From Thermoleophilia bacterium (GTDB lineage: Bacteria > Actinomycetota > Thermoleophilia > Gaiellales > Gaiellaceae): DNA of 8,216 bases. The stretch is taken from NCBI GenBank assembly GCA_025933895.1, contig JAICZB010000098.1, positions 1 to 8,216 of the forward strand, in the 5' to 3' direction. The notes below the pieces were generated by a model. That model saw only the letters and a list, made by a program, of their open reading frames with translations. It did no database searches and was not told where the DNA came from. The translations under genes were made by a program, and so were the position numbers. Shown here piece by piece: positions 1 through 6,929 of the stretch. Numbering within the stretch: the first letter of the stretch is position 1; each line of letters opens with the position of its first letter.

Positions 1-351
1 CTGACCGCCGGGATCGTCGGCTTCTCGCTGTCGCGGACGATCTGGCTCGGCCTCGCATTCCTGGCCGTCGGCGGCTTCGGCTATCTCGCGTCCAACGCGT
101 CGGCGACGAGCCGGCTCCAGCTCGACGTCGCCGAGCACCAGCGCGGCCGGATCATGGCGCTCTGGAGCGTCGCCTTCCTGGGCCTCCGGCCCGCCGCGAG
201 CCTCCTCGACGGCGCGCTGGCCGGCGCGTTCGGAGTACGGACGGCCGGCGTCGTGCTCGCGCTCCCCGCGCTCGCGTGCGCGGCGGCGATCGTCGCGGTA
301 CCTCGGCTCGCTAGGCGGGCAGGAGCCGGGTCCACGTCAGCCGGTGCTTGA
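1..351 (+). CDS. MFS transporter, C-terminal fragment (EntS-like exporter family)
   Basis: The window opens inside this gene; 116 C-terminal residues are visible in the frame starting at base 1, ending in TGA at 349-351. The fragment is very hydrophobic with about three membrane segments (roughly residues 13-31, 50-70 and 77-98). Between the first two is the loop and helix start QRGRIMALWSVAFLGLRP, which matches the conserved RGRVMALYxLxFxGLxP segment of the MFS_3/enterobactin-exporter-like group of the Major Facilitator Superfamily, inner-membrane proton-coupled efflux proteins. A short basic, Ala/Gly-rich cytoplasmic tail follows. The substrate cannot be told from this part. An internal ATG at 154 is not the real start because family-typical sequence continues upstream of it to the window edge. 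The gene converges on pruA, whose stop is 200 nt away on the other strand. Family assignment is fairly sure; the subgroup is inferred. Confidence 0.82.
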   Translation: MTAGIVGFSLSRTIWLGLAFLAVGGFGYLASNASATSRLQLDVAEHQRGRIMALWSVAFLGLRPAASLLDGALAGAFGVRTAGVVLALPALACAAAIVAVPRLARRAGAGSTSAGA

Positions 352-551
352 CGGGCAGCCGGTGGCTCGGTCTCCCACCAGTGCATCTCGAGGATGGCAA
401 CCCCGCCGCGTGGGGCGTCGGAACCAGTGGTACGCCTCGCCGGCGAAAGCTCCTGCGCACAGTCGAGAATGGGAGCGAAGTTCGGGGGCAGGACCCGTTC
501 GTACGTGGCGGCGAGGTTGCCGAAGCCGAGGCGGAGCCGGGGGTGGCTTGC
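352..551. other. Convergent intergenic region between the MFS gene and pruA
   Basis: This 200-nt stretch separates two genes that end towards each other. No complete gene is supported in it. Weak inverted repeats are present (GGTGG at 361-365 with CCACC at 375-379; CCCC at 401-404 with GGGG at 412-415), but neither is followed by a T-run, so no terminator is called. On the minus strand, the frame of pruA stays open past its TGA through the whole stretch and has largely G/C-ending codons at first (see findings). That could be chance in such GC-rich DNA or a remnant of an older coding sequence. Confidence 0.5.
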
Positions 552-2204
<1,653 letters not shown>

Positions 2205-2210
2205 GCGGCG

Positions 2211-2216
2211 ATTCTA
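2211..2216 (-). promoter_or_regulatory. Candidate -10 box of pruA (TAGAAT), leaderless transcript
   Basis: Read on the minus strand, TAGAAT (4 or 5 matches to TATAAT) ends six bases before the pruA ATG. Transcription would begin at or next to the start codon. No clear -35 hexamer is seen at 16-19 nt, and there is no ribosome binding site, which fits a leaderless mRNA as is common in actinobacteria. Confidence 0.5.
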
Positions 2217-2220
2217 GGAT
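2215..2220 (+). promoter_or_regulatory. Candidate -10 box of ogt (TAGGAT), leaderless transcript
   Basis: TAGGAT has the TAnnnT form and ends seven bases before the GTG proposed as the ogt start. Its first two bases (2215-2216) are also the first two of the opposing pruA -10 box, so the two promoters physically overlap. No Shine-Dalgarno sequence precedes the GTG. No good -35 is visible. Confidence 0.5.
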
Positions 2221-2227
2221 CACGGCC

Positions 2228-2800
2228 GTGGCGGTGACGCAGGTCGCGTACGAGGCGGAGGGCTGGGGCGTCGGTGAGCTCGTGGTCGCCGACGGGCGTG
2301 TCGTGTGGCACGAGCTACCCTGGCCGCGTCCGCAGCGGCGGGAGCCTGGCGGTTCAGCGCCCTCCAAGACCCCATCCCAAACCCCCACCCACCCGGGGCA
2401 AGGGGCCAGGGCCGTCGTATCAGAAGAAGCGTCGGCCGGGAGTCGAGGCTTCGTGACGGAAGTCGTCCAGATGTTGCAGGCGTACTTCGCGGGCCGGCGG
2501 GTGCCGCTCGAGGACGTGCCGGTCGACCTCGACTACGAGACGCCTTTCCTCACGCAGTGCGCCCGCGCGCTGCGCACGATCCCGCGCGGCGAGGTCGTCA
2601 CGTACGGGGAGCTCGCCGCGCTCGCCGGCGCACCCGGCGCCGCGCGCGCTGTGGGCAGCTTCTGCGCGCGCAGCCACCTCTCGATCTTCGTGCCCTGCCA
2701 CCGCGTCGTATCCGCCGGCGGGCTCGGTCAGTACGGCTCGTACGGCACCGCGTACAAACGCCGTCTGCTCGACCTCGAGGGACATGCCGACGCTGTCTGA
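2228..2800 (+). CDS. ogt: Methylated-DNA--protein-cysteine S-methyltransferase (O6-alkylguanine repair)
   Basis: A 190-aa suicide DNA-repair protein that moves alkyl groups from O6-alkylguanine to its own cysteine. The GTG at 2228 is chosen because an N-terminal beta-domain (AYEAEGWGVGELVVADGRVVWHEL, about residues 7-30) precedes the linker and a TAGGAT box sits seven bases upstream; GTG at 2234 is the alternative. Residues 33-68 form a Pro/Gly/Thr-rich linker with A-ending rare codons. The C-terminal DNA-binding domain (about 71-186) carries PRGEVVTYGELAALAG with Tyr126, Arg140 finger, the active-site PCHRV with Cys157, and YKRRLLDLEG with Glu184, all at the spacing of human MGMT (Tyr114, Arg128, Cys145, Glu172). 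At the place of the MGMT 'Asn hinge' (Asn137) there is Ser149. Because Cys157 is present it is not an alkyltransferase-like (ATL) protein. It overlaps whiA by 17 nt and is probably cotranscribed with it. Confidence 0.92.
   Translation: MAVTQVAYEAEGWGVGELVVADGRVVWHELPWPRPQRREPGGSAPSKTPSQTPTHPGQGARAVVSEEASAGSRGFVTEVVQMLQAYFAGRRVPLEDVPVDLDYETPFLTQCARALRTIPRGEVVTYGELAALAGAPGAARAVGSFCARSHLSIFVPCHRVVSAGGLGQYGSYGTAYKRRLLDLEGHADAV
2370..2394 (-). other. Strong G-quadruplex-forming tract inside ogt linker
   Basis: On the minus strand five G-runs occur within 25 nt: GGG (2394-2392), GGG (2390-2388), GGGGG (2386-2382), GGG (2378-2376) and GGGG (2373-2370), with loops T, T, TTT and AT. Short loops like these favour a very stable parallel quadruplex; the plus strand could form an i-motif. 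It is directly followed on the plus strand by GGGG, GGGG and GGG runs at 2395-2411. The tract encodes the Pro-rich linker of Ogt and stands out from the surrounding codon use. Confidence 0.75.
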
Positions 2801-3695
2801 CGACCTGCGGGAGGAGCTGGCGGCGATTGCGCCGGCGAACGAGTGCGACCGGCTCGCCGAGCTCTCCGGGTTGTTCCACGTCGCCGGACGTGCGCATCTC
2901 CGCGGCCGCGGCAGCGTCGACGTCCATCTCGACGTCTCGAGCTCCACTGTGGCCCGGCGCGCCTTCGCGCTTCTGCGCGCGGCCGGCGTGAGGTCCGAGA
3001 TCCGCACCTACCCGCGCCGGGCGTTCGACCGGGCGACGCGCTACCAGCTCCACGTCGAGGGCTCGGAGGATGCCTACGCGACCCTTCACCGCGCCGGCGT
3101 GCTCGATCGCTCCCGCCGGCCCCTGGGCCTTCCGCCGCAACGGGTCGTCGCCCGTCGGTGCTGCGCCGCCGCGTACCTCCGCGGCGCGCTTCTCGGGTCG
3201 GGAACGCTCAGCGGGCCGAGAGGGCCGCACCTCGAGATCCGGACGGCGGAAGGCGACGGCGCCCGGTTCCTCGCCGTGCTCGCGACGCGCCTCGGCGCCG
3301 AACTCCATGTGCATGAGCGGCGCTCGCACGCGACCGCCTACGCGAAGGGAACCGAGGCGATCGCGGACGTCCTCGTGGCCGCCGGCGCCGTCGACCTCGT
3401 GCTCGCGCTCGAGGAGCAGGCGGTGCTCGCGGCGACGCGCGCCGACGCCAACCGCCTCGCCAACGCCGACCACGCGAACCTCGTCCGCACCGGCCGCGCG
3501 GCGCACGCCCAGATCGAGGCGCTCCACCGTCTCGATCTCGACGCTCTCACCGACGAGCTGCGCGAGATAGCGCTCCTCCGTCTGCGCCATCCGACCGCGT
3601 CGACGGCCGAGCTCGCACGGCGCTGCAAGCCGGGGGTCTCGAAGGCTGCCGCCTACCGGCGACTGCGCCGTTTGCAGGAGCTTTCCCGTTCCTGA
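2784..3695 (+). CDS. whiA: WhiA family DNA-binding regulator
   Basis: A 303-aa WhiA protein: in Streptomyces the family is a transcription factor for sporulation septation, and in Firmicutes it affects cell division. Domains visible: WhiA N-terminal region (about 1-95, opening MPTLSDDLREELAAIAP); a LAGLIDADG-type, nuclease-dead domain (about 117-215) beginning with the Cys126-Cys127 pair and AAYLRGALLGSGTLSGP; the ANRLANADHANLVRT stretch near residue 230; and a C-terminal helix-turn-helix (about 255-303, LREIALLRLRHPTAS to YRRLRRLQEL). It is a little shorter than the usual 315-330 aa, and the C-terminal motif normally like KSGVNHRLRRL reads KAAAYRRLRRL. The ATG at 2784 lies inside the end of ogt (17-nt overlap), indicating translational coupling. 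It sits directly upstream of gap, as in many actinobacteria, but rapZ and yvcK, its usual upstream partners, are absent here. Confidence 0.93.
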   Translation: MPTLSDDLREELAAIAPANECDRLAELSGLFHVAGRAHLRGRGSVDVHLDVSSSTVARRAFALLRAAGVRSEIRTYPRRAFDRATRYQLHVEGSEDAYATLHRAGVLDRSRRPLGLPPQRVVARRCCAAAYLRGALLGSGTLSGPRGPHLEIRTAEGDGARFLAVLATRLGAELHVHERRSHATAYAKGTEAIADVLVAAGAVDLVLALEEQAVLAATRADANRLANADHANLVRTGRAAHAQIEALHRLDLDALTDELREIALLRLRHPTASTAELARRCKPGVSKAAAYRRLRRLQELSRS

Positions 3696-3824
3696 ACTAG
3701 CTCGTTATCCGTTGCAAGTCTTCTAGCGCGGCAACAGGCTGCGAGTCATACTCGCCGTGGCGGGTTCCTGCTCGTCCGGCGGTGGATTCAGACCCCGTCC
3801 GCTGTCAGGTCTCGAGCGGGTGAG

Positions 3825-3859
3825 GGACCGGGAGGGTCGTCCTCGGAGCTTCCCGGTCC
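3825..3859 (+). terminator. 9-bp perfect inverted repeat between whiA and gap (terminator or leader hairpin)
   Basis: GGACCGGGA (3825-3833) and its exact complement TCCCGGTCC (3851-3859) flank a 17-nt spacer; one G-U and one G-C pair can extend the stem inward, leaving a 13-nt loop. No T-run follows, so it is not a textbook intrinsic terminator. It lies upstream of the candidate gap -10 box at 3879-3884, which favours a role in ending or pausing whiA transcription. If gap is instead transcribed from further upstream, it would be part of the gap 5' leader. A smaller hairpin, GCGAG/CTCGC with a five-base loop, lies at 3741-3755. Confidence 0.45.
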
Positions 3860-3878
3860 GCCCGCCAGCTGGCCTTAC

Positions 3879-3906
3879 TAGACTCGACCGCGACCGATCA
3901 GGGAGG
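3879..3906 (+). promoter_or_regulatory. Candidate gap promoter -10 and ribosome binding site
   Basis: TAGACT at 3879-3884 fits the TAnnnT form of a -10 box; no convincing -35 is seen 16-18 nt upstream. It would give a leader of about 27 nt. GGGAGGGG starting at 3901 contains GGAGG (3902-3906), a good Shine-Dalgarno match 11 nt before the gap ATG. gap is the only gene here with a clear ribosome binding site, the others being leaderless or coupled. An alternative -10 (CATACT, 3747-3752) would give a leader of roughly 160 nt containing the 3825-3859 hairpin. Confidence 0.42.
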
Positions 3907-3917
3907 GGCGGGAACCG

Positions 3918-4934
3918 ATGGCGAAGATCAGGGTCGGCATCAACGGCTTCGGCCGTATCGGCCGGAACTTTCTCCGCGCCCATCTCGCGCGTCGCGGCGA
4001 CTTCGAGGTCGCGGTGGTCAACGACCTCGGGGCTCCCGAGATCCTCGCCCACTTGCTCCGCTACGACTCGTCGCACGGCCGTCTCGAGGGCGTCGCGGTC
4101 GACGGCGACCGCCTCAGCGTCGACGGGACGGAGTTCCAGGTGCTGGCAGAGCGGGACCCGAAGGCACTCCCGTGGGGAGACATGGGGATCGACGTCGTCG
4201 TCGAGTCCACCGGTCTCTTCGCCGACCGTGAAGGTGCGCAACAGCACCTCGAGGCAGGCGCGAAGAAGGTGCTCATCTCCGCCCCGGCGACCGACCCCGA
4301 CATCACCGTCGTGCTCGGCGTCAACGGCGAGAAATACGACAGGGAGAACCACCGCATCGTCTCGATGGCCTCCTGCACGACCGGCTCCGTCGCGCCGATG
4401 GCCAAGCTCCTGCTCGACAACTTCGGCATCGAGAACGGCTTCATGACGACCATCCACGCCTACACGACCGAGCAGCAGCTGCAGGATCAGGTCGCGATGA
4501 CGCGGAAAGGCAAGCCCGACCTCCGGCGCATGCGCGCGGCTCCGCAGAACATCGTCCCCGCCTCGACCGGCGCCGCGAGGGCGATCGGAGAGGTGATCCC
4601 CGAGCTCAAGGGCAAGCTCGACGGGATGGCGCTGCGCGTGCCGGTGCCGGACGGGTCGGTGACCGACCTCGTCGTCAATCTCGAGCGCGAGGCGACGGTG
4701 GAGGAGATCAACGGCGCGTTCGAGTCGGCGGCCGCGACCGACCACTGGCGCGAGGTGCTCGAATTCACCGAGGATCCGATCGTCTCGTCGGACATCGTGG
4801 GCAACTCGCACTCCTGCATCCTCGACGGGCTCTCGACGATGGCCCACGGACGCCAGGTCAAGCTCATCGGCTGGTACGACAACGAGTGGGGTTACTCGTG
4901 CCGGCTCGTGGATCTGATCCCGCAACTCCTTTGA
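3918..4934 (+). CDS. gap: Type I glyceraldehyde-3-phosphate dehydrogenase
   Basis: A 338-aa phosphorylating GAPDH, cytosolic tetramer: glyceraldehyde-3-phosphate + NAD+ + phosphate to 1,3-bisphosphoglycerate. The Rossmann fingerprint is at residues 5-16 (VGINGFGRIGRN), with Asp at the NAD-specificity site in VVNDLGAP, so NAD+ is the likely cofactor. Catalytic Cys153 (MASCTTGSVAP) and His180 (TTIHAYT) have the standard 27-residue spacing; Arg240 (LRVPVPDGSVTDL) and Asn322 (WYDNEWGYS) keep their standard 82-residue spacing. Two oddities: the near-invariant SCTTN reads SCTTG, and the S-loop between His180 and Arg240 is about five residues longer than normal, with the insert around TEQQLQDQVAMTRKGKPDLRR. 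The ATG at 3918 has a clear upstream GGAGG. The stop overlaps the pgk start. Family secure; whether it works mainly in glycolysis or gluconeogenesis is not visible. Confidence 0.96.
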   Translation: MAKIRVGINGFGRIGRNFLRAHLARRGDFEVAVVNDLGAPEILAHLLRYDSSHGRLEGVAVDGDRLSVDGTEFQVLAERDPKALPWGDMGIDVVVESTGLFADREGAQQHLEAGAKKVLISAPATDPDITVVLGVNGEKYDRENHRIVSMASCTTGSVAPMAKLLLDNFGIENGFMTTIHAYTTEQQLQDQVAMTRKGKPDLRRMRAAPQNIVPASTGAARAIGEVIPELKGKLDGMALRVPVPDGSVTDLVVNLEREATVEEINGAFESAAATDHWREVLEFTEDPIVSSDIVGNSHSCILDGLSTMAHGRQVKLIGWYDNEWGYSCRLVDLIPQLL

Positions 4935-5983
4935 GGCTCCCGCGGTCGGTCCGCGACGCCGACGTCGCGGGGAAGACGGTGCTCGTCCGCGCCGACCTCA
5001 ACGTGCCGCTCGAGGACGGCCGTGTCGCCGACGACACGCGCATCCGCGCCTCGCTGCCGACGCTCGAGCTCCTGCTCGAGGGTGGCGCCGTGGAGGTGCG
5101 CGTCTGCTCCCATCTGGGCCGGCCGAAGACCGAGGAGGACCGCGCGAAGTACGCGATGGCGCCGGTCGCCGCTCGGCTGCGCGAGCTGTTGCCCGACGAG
5201 GGCGTCCACGTCCTCGAGAACACGCGCTTCGACGCAGGGGAGACGCAGAACGACGAGCGCTTCGCCCGCGAGCTCGCCGACGGCTGCGACCTCTATGTCG
5301 ACGACGCGTTCGGCTCGGCACATCGCGCGCACGCCTCGACCGAGGCCGTCGCGCATCTGCTGCCGGCCTACGCAGGGCTGCTCCTGCTCGCCGAGCTCGA
5401 GCACCTCGGCCGCCTGCTCGGCGACGTCGAGCGTCCGTTCGTGCTCGTCTCGGGCGGCGCGAAGGTCGAGGACAAGCTCGGCGTCCTCCGCAACCTCGGC
5501 GGCCGGGCGGACACGGTGCTGATCGGCGGCAAGATGGCCGAGGAGTTGCGCGCGGAGAACCCGCTCGACTTCGAGGTCGAGCTGCCGGTGGACGTGGTGG
5601 GAGCCTCCGAGTTCGCGGCCGACGCGGAATCGCAGGTCTGCGCCTACGACGGCCTGCCGGACGGTTGGCTCGGCCTCGACGTCGGCCCCGAGACGCGTGG
5701 GCGCTTCGCCGAGCTGCTCGCGGCGGCGCGGACCATCTTCTGGAACGGCCCGATGGGCGTGTTCGAGTGGCCGGCCTTCGCGGAGGGGACGAAGGCAGTC
5801 GCGGAGGCCGTGGCTGCGAACGACGCCGCGTTCTCGGTCGTCGGCGGCGCCGATTCCGTTCGGGCACTCAACGAGCTCGGGCTCGCCGGCCGCGTCTCCT
5901 GGGTCTCGACCGGTGGCGGCGCGAGCCTCGAGCTGCTCGAGGGCAAGGAGCTTCCCGGCGTGGCGGCTATCCCGAGCGCGTAG
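4931..5983 (+). CDS. pgk: Phosphoglycerate kinase, unusually short
   Basis: Cytosolic kinase interconverting 1,3-bisphosphoglycerate + ADP and 3-phosphoglycerate + ATP. The TTG at 4931 is chosen: it overlaps the gap stop as TTGA and gives MRLPRSVRDADVAGKTVLVR, the normal family start; an ATG at 4886 in the same frame would add 15 unrelated residues lying inside gap. Motifs: VRADLNVPLEDG, SHLGRPK (His61), ENTRF (Arg99), DAFGSAHRAHAS (Arg132), SGGAKVEDKLGVL, LIGGKMAEEL, GLDVGPET, FWNGPMGVFEWPAFAEGT, VVGGADSV (usually GGGDS) and STGGGASLELLEGKELPGV. At 350 aa it is about 40-45 residues shorter than most bacterial PGKs; about 18 are lost between HLGRP and ENTRF, and most of the rest after LIGGKMA. 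All substrate-binding motifs remain, so it is likely active. It converges on the CDF gene four bases downstream. Confidence 0.95.
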   Translation: MRLPRSVRDADVAGKTVLVRADLNVPLEDGRVADDTRIRASLPTLELLLEGGAVEVRVCSHLGRPKTEEDRAKYAMAPVAARLRELLPDEGVHVLENTRFDAGETQNDERFARELADGCDLYVDDAFGSAHRAHASTEAVAHLLPAYAGLLLLAELEHLGRLLGDVERPFVLVSGGAKVEDKLGVLRNLGGRADTVLIGGKMAEELRAENPLDFEVELPVDVVGASEFAADAESQVCAYDGLPDGWLGLDVGPETRGRFAELLAAARTIFWNGPMGVFEWPAFAEGTKAVAEAVAANDAAFSVVGGADSVRALNELGLAGRVSWVSTGGGASLELLEGKELPGVAAIPSA

Positions 5984-5984
5984 T

Positions 5985-5994
5985 GCGCTAGCGC
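5985..5994. other. 10-bp palindrome at the pgk/CDF convergent junction
   Basis: GCGCTAGCGC is a perfect palindrome covering the CDF stop codon (TAG on the minus strand, 5990-5988), two bases after the pgk stop at 5981-5983. Only four bases (5984-5987) separate the two coding regions, so there is no room for ordinary terminators and the transcripts must run into each other's gene. The palindrome may be simple consequence of GC-rich sequence. Confidence 0.35.
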
Positions 5995-6929
5995 GGCGTC
6001 GGGTCGAGGTAGACGTCGGTCACGTCGGGCACGACGCGCCGCAGCTCGGTGTCGACCTCCTCCGCCATCTGTTCGATGCGGTCGGCGTCCACGCCGTCGG
6101 CCAGGTCCACTCGTGCGGCGATGAGAAGCGAGCGTGGTCCGACGTACATCGTCCGCAGGTCGACGATGCGTTCCACCTCATTGTGCGCCTCGACCGCCGC
6201 TCGAATCGCGCCCTGATCGCCCTCTCGGGCGGCCTCTCCGATCAGAAGCCCTTTCACGTCGCGTCCCAGCGCGACGGCGACGCCGACGAGCAGGAGGCCG
6301 ATCACGATGGCGGCGCCGGCGTCCCAGCGGTGACTGCCGGTGAGCTGTTGCAAGAGAATGCCGCCGAACGCGATGACGAGCCCGGCGAGGGCTGCCGCGT
6401 CCTCTGAGAAGACGGTTTTCGTCGTCGGCTCCTTGCTCCAGCGCACGAATTCGAGCAGCCCCATGTCGGCCTCGCGCGCAGCCGCGCGTGTCTGTCGAAA
6501 TGCGCGCGCGAACGAGACGCTCTCGGCGACGCCGGCGACGCCGAGGATCAGATAGCTCACCCAGAAGGAGCCGGCGCTCTCGTGGCTCTCGAACATGCGC
6601 GTCACCCCTTCGCCGATCGAAAAGATCGCGCCGGCGAAGAAGATCATCACGGCGACGAGGAACGTCCAGAAGAAGCGCTCCTTCCCGTAGCCGAACGGGT
6701 GCTGCTCGTCGGCTTTGCGGTCGCCGAGCCGCAAGGAGACGAGCATCAGTCCTTGATTCGCGGTGTCGGCGATGGAGTGCGCGCCCTCCGCGAGCATCGC
6801 CGCCGAGCCGACGGCGACGCCGCCGGCGAGCTTGGCGACGGCGATCACGGCGTTCGCCGCGAGCGCGATCAGGACGGTGCGTCTCTCGCCTTGCACCCCA
6901 CGGCCATGCCCGTACGATGCGCTCGCCAT
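5988..6929 (-). CDS. Cation diffusion facilitator (CDF) family metal transporter
   Basis: A 313-aa inner-membrane divalent-metal efflux protein. The first helix covers about residues 18-40 and is followed by SAAMLAEGAHSIADTANQ with the metal-site His51 and Asp55 (HxxxD). HPFGYGKERFFWTF (77-90) leads into helix 3; further helices lie near 92-108, 123-142, 173-194 and 204-222, followed by KGLLIGEAA and a soluble ferredoxin-like C-terminal domain (about 235-313). In helix 5 the usual second (D/H)xxxD is replaced by SEDAAALAG, and a charged cytoplasmic loop carries EFVRWSKEPTTKTVFSED. These traits match the CDF subgroup that includes SLC30A9-like proteins, so the metal is uncertain (Zn or Mn possible). 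The ATG at 6929 is preferred; GTG at 6896 is the alternative. The gene is inverted between pgk and tpiA, and its ATG overlaps the tpiA ATG by two bases. Confidence 0.9.
   Translation of the reverse strand: MASASYGHGRGVQGERRTVLIALAANAVIAVAKLAGGVAVGSAAMLAEGAHSIADTANQGLMLVSLRLGDRKADEQHPFGYGKERFFWTFLVAVMIFFAGAIFSIGEGVTRMFESHESAGSFWVSYLILGVAGVAESVSFARAFRQTRAAAREADMGLLEFVRWSKEPTTKTVFSEDAAALAGLVIAFGGILLQQLTGSHRWDAGAAIVIGLLLVGVAVALGRDVKGLLIGEAAREGDQGAIRAAVEAHNEVERIVDLRTMYVGPRSLLIAARVDLADGVDADRIEQMAEEVDTELRRVVPDVTDVYLDPTPR
6891..6918 (+). promoter_or_regulatory. Candidate tpiA promoter inside the 5' end of the CDF gene
   Basis: TTGCAC (6891-6896) and TACGAT (6913-6918) are separated by 16 bp, resembling a -35/-10 pair; TACGAT ends nine bases before the tpiA ATG. 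There is no Shine-Dalgarno sequence before that ATG, which fits a leaderless or nearly leaderless mRNA. The elements lie within codons of the divergent CDF gene if that gene starts at 6929. tpiA and gpmI cannot easily be read from the gap-pgk promoter without 950 nt of antisense CDF sequence, so an own promoter is expected. Confidence 0.5.

Noticed and set aside
2393..2411. A plus-strand G-quadruplex from the G-runs at 2395-2411
   Set aside because: Only three close G-runs are present; the next is about 30 nt away, so only the minus-strand tract is called.
2696..2698. Interpretation of ogt as an alkyltransferase-like (ATL) protein
   Set aside because: The reactive cysteine of the PCHRV motif is present; ATL proteins have Trp or Ala there.
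2598..3590. A 330-codon minus-strand open frame opposite ogt/whiA
   Set aside because: Compositional shadow rich in Arg, Gly and Val; overlaps well-supported genes on the other strand.
3741..3830. Possible tRNA in the whiA-gap spacer (GTGGATTCAGACCCC resembles a T-arm)
   Set aside because: The T-loop lacks the invariant TTCRA pattern and no matching acceptor, D- and anticodon stems could be laid out on either strand.
3723..4925. A 400-codon minus-strand open frame opposite gap
   Set aside because: It has no recognisable domain and mirrors the codon structure of gap, which is certain.
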